Shown here: positions 55,441 through 64,000 of the stretch, in pieces
How positions within the stretch are numbered: position 1 is the stretch's first letter
Layout: every line of letters begins with the position of its first letter
NCBI RefSeq assembly: GCF_032118995.1
Contig: NC_092667.1
Location: 8,160,857 to 8,224,856 of the forward strand
DNA length: 64,000 nucleotides
DNA from: Asterias amurensis
Lineage: Eukaryota; Echinodermata; Asteroidea; Forcipulatida; Asteriidae
Direction of reading: 5' to 3'
The notes under the pieces: model-generated
Databases searched by the model: none
Told to the model about the DNA's origin: nothing
What the model saw: only the letters and a program-made list of their open reading frames with translations
Made by a program: the position numbers and the translations under genes

Positions 55441-55530
55441 AGAATAACAATTACCAGAGCGGGATTAGAATCAAGGGACTTCCAGATTAACGTGCCCGCG
55501 CTCTACCAAATTAGCTATCCATGCATTCAT
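55441..55530 (-). mobile_element. tRNA-derived fragment
   Basis: The minus strand reads TAGCTAATTTGGTAGAGCGC (box A) and TTGATTCTAATCCCGCTCTG (box B). The boxes are degenerate and I could not pair a full cloverleaf, so it is more likely a SINE head than a working tRNA. Confidence 0.45.
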
Positions 55531-56173
55531 AAAGTTTGTGGTATCCATGTTTTGTCGTTTTGTTGTTCCGGGTGCAAGTCATAACTGTCTGACTGTGTGC
55601 AAAGGGGGGGGGGGGCACACCGTATCAGCTGCCACACAGGTAAGCTAACCCATAGGTGGCAGGTTCAAATCACGCTCTATATTCAATTTTTCTTTTGTTC
55701 AACAGCAGAAATGAATTGTCCCGTTGTAACATAATGCTACACGAAGACATAGTAAATTTACAGAAGCTCGATAGTGAAGTTATTTTACTCTAAATTTACT
55801 GTTCAGCGACCGGACTCCGTTTATGTTGAATAAATATACCTGTAGTTTCCCAGAATATTTGCTTCTCTTAATCGTTTTTTACACAGTTACAACCTTGCAT
55901 TCTTATTTATATAATAAGCCAAACAAAAATAGTGTTTACTCTTCAGCAAATCGACTAACGATTAATCTGTTATGAATACACATTCTTATCAAAATTCCTC
56001 ATGTGCTAGTTTCTATCTGTTTGTAGAACTCAACTATTATAATGAATATTCATTTAACGTCTGTTATCAGAGCGATTTATGGTTAAGCTGTAAGTTTGTA
56101 GAACAGAGTGTGTTAATAACGCCATGCCATAATTCATTATTCAAGCTTTGCAAGCTAGAGAAGTGAGCGAAAC

Positions 56174-59100
56174 ATGTCGGAGGCTGAAGAGTTTAGCACT
56201 TTTGGGGTGTGGGATTACGTAGTTTTTGGTGGGATGCTTTGTATTTCTCTCGCCATTGGTTTCTACCATGGATGTACTGGTAAAAAGCAAAGCACTACGG
56301 AGGAATTCCTGCTAGCAGACCGGAACATGAATCCCATCCCAGTAGCGATGTCTCTGGTAGCAAGCTTTATCTCTGCAATCACGGTACTGGGTACTCCAGC
56401 TGAGGTTTACATCTATGGCTCCATGTTCTGGTTGTTTAGTTTTACTTACGTCATTGTTGCCATTTTCGTAGCGAGGCTCTTCATTCCTATGTTTTTCCGA
56501 CTGAATGTGACGAGTGCTAATGAGGTAGGTGGCAGTAGGTTCAACTAATGACGAATATTCAAAATTCAAAGTTTTTACTTTTAAATATTGCGATTAATGG
56601 GTATGTATTCATTTTTTTCCAGTCTTTGGGGTGGGGGGGGGGGGTAGGGGTGAGGGGGTTAACAAAATAGATGTTCACTTGGTTGTTATCCCTTTATGGG
56701 TTACTTATTAGTTGAATATCCATCAGTTTGCCTTGGTTTTGAAGCAATATTCGGAAGTGCAAGCTACCGTGCATTGAAAGGCGCTCAAACGTGTTATGAA
56801 TCGTAGGGATACTTTCAGTTGGCTCAAAATAATATTAGAAAGTAACCACAAAATCTTGTAAAATGTAGACTTTTTGTAAACAAGCCGAATTATTCGTTTT
56901 CAGTATCTGGAGAAGCGCTTTAACAAGGTGGTACGAATCTGTGGCACATTGACTTTCTTTCTTAATATGGTAAGTATCCATTTGAGTTTGACATTGTTTG
57001 CGAATTTGCCGAGACACGTTTAATTTTGCAGTTTGTGTTTCGGCATTCAACAAGTCATAAGAAAAACAGCAACAGCAAAGACCAGTGAGACCGGATCAGT
57101 TTGATATGAGTTCAAGCTAATTCGAACATGGGTATTGATATACTATTTAATGCAAGAGTTGTCGGTTTGTATGAACTTTCTTAGTTTCTGAGTTTTGTTT
57201 TAATATGGTTTTTGATGCATAGCATTGTGAAGTATCAGTTTATATTTGGTTTGCGGTAACACCACAATGTGTTAAAGTACTTGCCAGGTAGAGTTTGTTT
57301 GATAGAGAACTTTTTTGCCAGATTATATTCTTCTAACACGGAGTAGATTTTTCGGGAGACTTCTCAGTACTGAAAAGAACTGTCCTTTTTAAACTATAAA
57401 CTTCCTGGGCGGAAGGTAAACAATCGGCTGGGACTTTTACTTTAGCTTATAGGATCGTTATTAACTGCAACACCACGGAGTCACTTCATGGTATCAAGTA
57501 TTTTGTATGTTTTCTTGCAGGTAGTGTACATGGGAATTGTCATCTACGCCCCCGCTTTAGCACTCAATGCAGGTGTGTTTAACTTATTAGTAATAACATG
57601 AAGTTCAAGCTTGACTTGTAAGTGTCAGCAGGTTTGAATAATTGAAGACCAAAATGTGAATGAGAGTTGTTTTCATTCTATTTGATAGCATGAACTATTT
57701 TCGTTTGCCCTACCTGGTCTGCTCTTCCACACAAGTGGGCAAGGGTGAATACAAAATATAAAGTCGAGAGCATATTGCAAAGTTTGAACACTTTTTGTAG
57801 TTTCACCGCACTCCAAGATTCATTGAAACTTTCACTTTTCGAGGGTATATTGGGAACATTATTATGTTTGTGTTGGGCTTTTGAATTCAATTTGACCTTG
57901 CAATTCTGTTTGAGGTTACATCGTACCATGTACAGTAACTGTTTAGTTGCCAATTATTTTCTTTGTTTAGTGACTGGTTTAAGTTTGTGGGGCGCAGTTC
58001 TGGCAACTGGGTTGGTTTGCACAGTATACACTACGGTGGTAAGTAGGCCTATGATCACCTTTTTGCAAAAATTAATGTGCGTAATTAGTAGTTCATTAGT
58101 ATGCATAACATATTTTATCACATTAAGCCGGTCTCAGGTCGACCTACGATATTTATTGCGCCAAAAAACAAACCGTCGACAATGCGCAGACAAAAATTAA
58201 TATGCTCAGGTCACAACTGAGAAATCGTGCGCCGACTGTTTTTGTTGTTGACGCAAGGTCCACCTGAGGCCGACTTTACGTATAGCGATTAGCGACGCTT
58301 ATGGTGTGTCTTAACCTAGCGGTTAAGAGCACCGGATTCGATCTCTGCTGTTTGATCAGTTAGTGTGGGTTCGAGTCCCTGTCGTGATACTTGTGTCCTT
58401 AAACAAGCCACATAACCACGATTGTTTCGTTATGTTTGGGAGGTAGTGGTTTCTGCTCTACCAGCCAGGCTTTCTGATGGATGATACCCAAGCCTACATC
58501 CGTATGGACTGTAAAGGGGGTTACCCTGTTTCAGCCCCAGGAGTAGGTGGCAACGGCCCCTGGACAAAAAGTTGATTATAGCTCCCATATTGAACTAGCC
58601 TTCAAGCCTTGTGTGTCTGGCGACTTGCGAAAAAAACAAACATGATTAATTATTTGTTCTGTTTTCATGTTTGTTTATGTTTGTACACAATTTATTCTGT
58701 TTGCCATACAACAATTGTTTCAATTTCCAGGGAGGTATGAAGGCAGTGTTATGGACAGACGTCTTCCAAACCTGCGTCATGATGGCAGGTTTTCTAGCTA
58801 TCATCATAGAAGGTTCCTCAAGACTTGGTGGTGTTGGAAGAGTCTGGACGATTGCAGAAGAAGGGGGAAGGATCGACTTTTGGAAGTTATTTTTTTTTTA
58901 TTTTCTTTTTTTTTATTGAAAATTTTTCAACATTATAGCGGGGTCCAAAAAGTTTACGCAGGTGAAAAACAATAACCTAGGACAAGGAACAAAGGACTGC
59001 CAATCATTATGCTGAGCATTTGTATTATTTTTGTGTGCTCATTTGGGAGAATCAATAAAGGAAAATTCAGTTAAAGTTATGTATATGCGGTAAGACAATA

Positions 59101-62100
59101 TGAAAATCTCTAAATGAGTTGGAGTGGTTCTGAAAAGCACCGTTTGTTTCAACTTGAATTGCTAAATGATGCAGAGATTTCGAAAAAGAAATTCTAAACT
59201 ATTAGTTTTAATATTCCACAAAATATCTTAATATGGGCTCCGACAGCAAAACAAAGTTCTGCTCCCTGAAAACCCCCTTTTGAGATTTGTGTCTCGTTAA
59301 TAAATGTTTTTATTTATTCTCGCAGTTTTAATTTTGACCCGACTATTCGTCATACGTTTTGGTCCATTGTGATTGGAGGATCCTTCACGTGGTGTACTAC
59401 CTACGGGGTTAACCAGTCTCAAGTTCAGCGCTACATGTCAACAGGATCCTCCACAAAAGCAACCATGTGAGTATAGAACATCCCAAAGTCCCAAATATAT
59501 TGTTTAAATGCACTGTACACAATTGGTAATTACTCAAAACAATTGTTAGCATTATAAGAAGCAATTTTCCACTAAAATATTTGAATTTGATTTCGAGACC
59601 TCATAATTATATTTTTGAGTTTCCGAAATCAAGCATCTGAAATCACACAACCTCGTGTGACAAGGGTGTTTTTTTCTTCCATTATTATCTCGCAACTTCG
59701 ACAACCAATTGAGTTCAATTTTTCACAGGTTCGTTATTTTATGCATATGTTGAATTACACAAAGTGAGAAGACTGGTATTTGACAATTACTAGTAGAAGA
59801 GCTATAGCCCCTAAAGGAAAAGGGTACAGATAAAATTGAAAAGGTAAACATTTGTTTACTAACAAAACACGTTTATGAGGCTCTCGTCGCAATGCTTTCC
59901 ACATGGGAATGTTAGCTGCAAAAGCGGCCACCTTCTAACAAATAAGAGTAGCGTTCAAAAGTAAAATCCACATTCGGATTTGTAAGAATCCACAGTAGAC
60001 CAAGCGTGTCTTTCTCATTACACGGGACATATCAACTCCTTTAGAATCAGCCAATCCCGAAACTGAAGATAGCCCGAAATTGAGGCTTGGCAAAAACGCT
60101 AAGAAGGGGATATGGTTAAAATATCCTAGCGGCACTTCACCACGCACCCCTCTAAAGACGCAATCTTAAAAAAATCGTCAAAATCACCCTCTTTTGTATT
60201 TGCTCACCAGTGCTCCTCTGTCACACTGACAATGACAAACATTGTGAGTGTCGATAAACTTTAGCACTCACGATATATACTATACATTTCGATCATCTGC
60301 CCGGAGTTATTTGAGAAAAAAAAAAACAGCTGATAAAAGAATGGAATGATGTTTGATGTAGAAGAATATTGTGAGAAACGGCTCCCTCTCAAGTAAAGTG
60401 TAAAAGAACGAGGCAATTTCTTTACTCAATTTTAAAATACGCTAGGCCTGAAGTCTTACTGGCATTTAAAAGCACATGATTTTTTGCAATAAGAGTATTT
60501 TTTAAAATTTCTTCTTCATTATTCTTTGGCAACTTCGATGACCAATTTAGTCCACACTTTCGTTCTGGTTTTTGACAATGGGAAACTTTACACTATCTGC
60601 CATTCACCAAGAGAGGGCGCTCTTCACCAGGTAATGTCAACAACTTAGGAATAGGAGAAGCATGAGTGATGGTCACTGACAGCAAATACCTTGTGTTTTG
60701 CGTATTTTTGATTTTGTATTTAGATTTAGCCAAACTGTATTTTTGTTTTTCATAACACAATGCCAGCATAAACCAAACTGTTCTGGAACAGGACGTACTG
60801 GACACGAGTTCCCCTATGAAAGCAAGCGGTGTGCATGAGGTTTTGGGAGTGTTTCTTCTGGGGTAATTAGCAAAAATTCCAAAATGGTGACCTACCAAAA
60901 AATGAGAAGAAATCTGAAGTTTAGTTGTATGACAATGTATCTGATTTAATTTTCAAGAGGCTGAGAGACTTCTAAATATTTTTTGAGTATTTTTGAATGT
61001 TTAGCATTTACCATTGTTTGCTATAGGAGTTGTGCACCCTTACCTGGTAGGTCTGCTGCCCTCTAGTGGCAGAGCTTTCAAAAAGTCTCCCATTAGTGTA
61101 CATTGCCTTCAAGACGAACTAACGGAGATCAGAAGACCCTCTTAAAAATCTGCAACCAATCATCGACTTGCTCTGAGATGTTTTTTTTTATATTAACTAT
61201 GAAGTCCTTTCATTTGTGCTTACTAGAGCCTTGTTTATGGCGGCATTTGGAATGGTACTTGTTGTTTCTTCAGCCTGTTTCTCTGGCCTAGTGATGTATT
61301 CTTTCTATGCTGATAAACAATGCGATCCTTACTCAAGTAACAAGGTGGACCAAACAGATCAGGTAAATCATTCAGATTCAAGTCAGCTTATTCATACCTA
61401 CATTAGGTTGTCCATCGTTAAACATTAACCGAACCTCGGCCTTAACGTTTACTTGAAACTGACCACCACACTTTAATATGTTTGCGGTCATTCGCACACC
61501 AACAAGTCTAACATTCATAATTTATAACAAACCTGGCCTCTGATAATTAAAGCGCTCATTTCCGTCACTCGGTGAATTATAAAACATTCATCATTTTCCT
61601 GCAAGATATTGGACTACGTTTTACATAGTGTAGTGCACTCTGTAATGGTTTACAAGGTGCTGTGGCGCAATATGCAACCAACTAAAAAAGGGAACATCGA
61701 GAAGTGCACTGATATCTGATTCGATAAGCCAAAAGTAAAAAGAACTACGATGTTGACATAAATAGTTAACATTTTGTGTATATGTAAACAACAAATTTAA
61801 CGATCAGAAAGTGAAGCATGAGTCGGCACGATTTCTGACAATCTTTGTAGGCCTACACATGAAGAAAAAGGTAGTATTTAAAGGGAAGGTACACGTTTGG
61901 TAAATATTCAAAACAAATATTAACTTAACAACTGACTTGGTAACGAGCACTAGAAAGCTATTGATAGTATGAAACATTGTGGGAAACGACTCCCTCTGAA
62001 GTAACGTAGTGTTTGAGAAAGAAGTAGTTTCTTACTTAAATAATATTTTTTGTAAAGACCTCTAGCTAGAAGTCTTGTATTCCTATCTGAAAGCACACAA

Positions 62101-63458
62101 ATTCGTCAAGCAAGGGTGTTTTTTTCTTAACAATTTTCTCACAACTTTTGCACACCAAATTTTCACAGGTTTGTTATGTTATGCCTATGTTGCGAACACT
62201 GGTCTATGACAATTACCGAAAGTCGTGTACAGTGTCTTTAAGTAATTCTTTACAAAGTGTGCCGCTGTCAAATACTGTCAAATTATTATTGTTGCTGTGG
62301 TTCACAAAATACAATGCTTTGTTTTGAATTCAGTTATGGTAACATGATTTTTCTGGACCACTTTCCATTTACTAAACTCCTAGCTGATTCCCTACTTCAT
62401 GTTGGAGTTATTTGGATCCATCCCAGGTTTGCCTGGTCTCTTCACGTCAGCAGTCTTCAGTGCAGCTCTCAGGTAATGTACAACACTGTAACTGACCGAA
62501 GAGCTACTTTGTCTGATAAGAGTTATTTGCTGTGAGACATACAATCGTTAGGTTTTTGAATCATTTTGGATGTGTTATGGATAATTAATTGGATGTATAA
62601 ATGTACAAAATGTACGTTTTAACCACATTTTTTTTTGAATACGGTAACAATTTATATTATTCAAAATGTACCTGTTGCTTTGCTCAAGATAAACCTATTT
62701 GCAGTTGCAAGTCGTGTAAGAAGTTATAAAACAGTAAAATCTGGCTTTGATTTTATTTGTTTGCGTTTCACTCTATTGCAGCACCGTGTCATCTGGATTG
62801 AATTCATTGGCTGCAGTAACAGCTGAAGATATGGTCAAGCCATGCTTTCCTCGTATGAGCCAATCAATGTACACACTAACGACCAAACTCATCGGTGAGT
62901 GTCAGCTAAGCAATGATGAATGAAGAGCACACACACCTACATGTTCTATGGATTGGTTAAAGTTTTAAGCTGGTAACCGTATTTATTGGCTGGCGAGACC
63001 AAGGATAGCTGGAAAATATGACGTCACACTTCGAGGCTCGTGCATTCTAATTTAATGTAGACTTGAATTTTGTTTTATCAAACCTGGCGAAGTGATCTTT
63101 TGTTTCAGGCTTACCTTAACATACAGTGCAAGGCCACAATTAAACATTATTGACAATGTTCGACATGTCATGCACACTTTTGAACCTAGTCGAGGGCACC
63201 TCGTGCTCGACCTACAGAAGCCTCTTCCTTGCCACTATGAAACAAAGTACACAAATACATTCTAGGTGAGACATTACACTATGACGCAAATAGTGTTCTT
63301 GTTTACAGACGTAACTCTTCTATCCTATACTGATACCACATTGTCCAACCTTTTTTAAATAATTAAATAACCCTTTGTCGTTCTTAGGATTGGGGTTTGG
63401 TTTGCTGTGCATCCTTATGGCTTATGTTACTTCTCTTCTCAATCAGGGTGTTTTGCAG
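56174..63458 (+). CDS. SLC5A8-like: Gene D: second SLC5A8/SLC5A12-like transporter, 3' part beyond the window
   Basis: Ten exons: 56174-56524, 56904-56969, 57521-57572, 57971-58038, 58731-58885, 59326-59466, 61227-61362, 62384-62472, 62782-62894 and 63388-63458, 414 codons in all. The first exon is two codons shorter than in gene C; the other nine have identical lengths and phases, so five more exons are expected right of 64000. Recognisable parts: [71 protein letters not shown] and [18 protein letters not shown]. The N-terminus ([20 protein letters not shown]) aligns with gene C after the first few residues. The exon 5 donor (GTTATT) is weak. A tandem duplicate of gene C; transport of monocarboxylates is inferred from family. 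Confidence 0.88.
58305..58625 (+). mobile_element. tRNA-like SINE-C
   Basis: CCTAGCGGTTAAGAGCACCG (box A), GTGGGTTCGAGTCCCTGTCG (box B), then a body (TGATACTTGTGTCC, CCAGCCAGGCTTTCTGATGG) unlike SINE-A. In gene D intron 4. Confidence 0.6.
59508..59790 (-). mobile_element. MITE-2 copy, inverted
   Basis: TTAA (59504-59507), ATGCACTGTACACAATTGG, then the inverted landmarks (CGAGACCTCA, CTCGCAACTTCGACAACCAA, GAGAAGACTGG). The far end is eroded. In gene D intron 6. Confidence 0.65.
59791..61226. other. Rest of gene D intron 6
   Basis: Contains an eroded MITE-2-like piece near 60340-60560 (TGTGAGAAACGGCTCCCTCT). Otherwise nothing recognisable, and no exon is missing here because exon 6 and exon 7 phases match. 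Confidence 0.45.
61882..62237 (-). mobile_element. MITE-2 copy, inverted (TTAA-flanked)
   Basis: TTAA (61878-61881), AGGGAAGGTACACGTTTGG ... GTGTACAGTGTCT, TTAA (62238-62241). In gene D intron 7. Confidence 0.7.
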
Positions 63459-63633
63459 GTATGTCAAATACATAGATTGTAAGTTTTTATTTTGGTTTGT
63501 TGGTTTATTAAAAACAATTATTTTATATATAATATTAAGAGAAGATTGTTCTCTTAACTTACAAGAGTTAAACTAATTGTAATGCCATAGGCAGCGGAGG
63601 TGTAGCTTTAGCTCTCACTATTCAGAACATTAA

Positions 63634-63994
63634 ATGCACTGGACACCTAACCTTTGGCAATTCAAGGACCAGTATTCTCACTTGGTGTATCCCAACATGC
63701 ATAAAATAACAAACCTGTGAATATGTTGACTCAATTTGTCGGCGAAGTTGCAAGAGAATAACAAATTGGAAAAAACACACTTGTCGGAATACTTTGTGAG
63801 CTTTCATATGCATAATCAAAGGTTTCAGCTGAAGATTTGTATTATCTGAAAGAAAAATTACCTCTTAAAAAAAAAAAACGTTACTCTCGAGGGAGCCGTT
63901 TCTCACAATGTTTACACTACCAACAGATTGCTCGTTACCAAGTACTTTATATATATATTTTATATATAGATTTCCAGAATTGTCAACAGTGTCT
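63634..63994 (+). mobile_element. MITE-2 copy (TTAA-flanked)
   Basis: TTAA (63630-63633), ATGCACTGGACACC ... CAACAGTGTCT, TTAA (63995-63998). In gene D intron 10 at the right edge. Confidence 0.7.
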
Positions 63995-64000
63995 TTAAAC

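Larger units (their letters stand above)
50928..56173. other. Spacer between genes C and D
   Basis: 5.2 kb with no gene recognised. Holds MITE-1 copy f, MITE-2 copies, an inverted-repeat unit, the hairpin MITE, the second long dispersed repeat, the second AAAGCCCGGTT MITE and tRNA-like fragments (55440-55680). The promoter of gene D should lie left of 56174; no clear TATA box was seen. No convincing polyadenylation signal was found after gene C. Confidence 0.5.

Noticed and set aside
57745-58200. 151-aa plus frame as an independent gene
   Set aside because: It only reads through exon 4 of gene D (57971-58038) and its introns; exon 4 is explained by splicing.

Overview
The window looks like animal nuclear DNA, most likely from an echinoderm; a sea star would fit, but the class is a guess from the gene families and repeat style. 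It is AT-rich, with multi-exon genes split by GT-AG introns and many short inverted-repeat elements, tRNA-derived SINEs and LINE pieces. I see no bacterial-type operons, CRISPR arrays or rRNA genes. Exon structures below were assembled by hand from splice signals, reading phase and family similarity. In all four genes the phases close exactly across every junction.

Left part (1-25.7 kb, minus strand): two tandem paralogous genes for type I membrane receptors. Gene B (25652 to 13597) is complete: 8 exons, 531 aa, signal peptide, SRCR domain in two exons, WSC domain, sushi/CCP domain, short linker, one transmembrane helix and a 185-residue tail with 13 tyrosines. Gene A (11756 to 1569, running off the left edge) has the same order of signal peptide, split SRCR, WSC and CCP, followed by a much longer Thr-rich stalk. 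Its membrane helix and tail must lie outside the window. Nearly all introns are phase 1, so each domain is a symmetric cassette. An innate-immune or clearance-receptor role is inferred.

Middle (25.7-35.4 kb): no host gene recognised. It holds an inverted-repeat unit, a degenerate decamer tract, a CpG-rich ACGT-rich block, a long dispersed repeat, and a 3.8 kb foldback element whose arms are arrays of about 173 bp and whose interior carries broken LINE reverse transcriptase and another unidentified protein fragment.

Right part (35.4-64 kb, plus strand): two tandem SLC5A8/SLC5A12-like sodium-coupled monocarboxylate transporter genes. Gene C (35424-50927) is complete: 15 exons, 605 aa. Gene D (56174 to the right edge) shows its first ten exons with the same phases. 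Exon 5 differs at only 4 of 155 positions between the two, while neighbouring exons are far more diverged, which suggests gene conversion.

Repeats: three short inverted-repeat families and one 3.2 kb foldback element are flanked by TTAA on both sides, pointing to piggyBac-type mobilisation. One copy interrupts a SINE at a TTAA that an uninterrupted SINE copy in this window carries once, so the target-site duplication can be read directly. Several nested insertions give relative ages.
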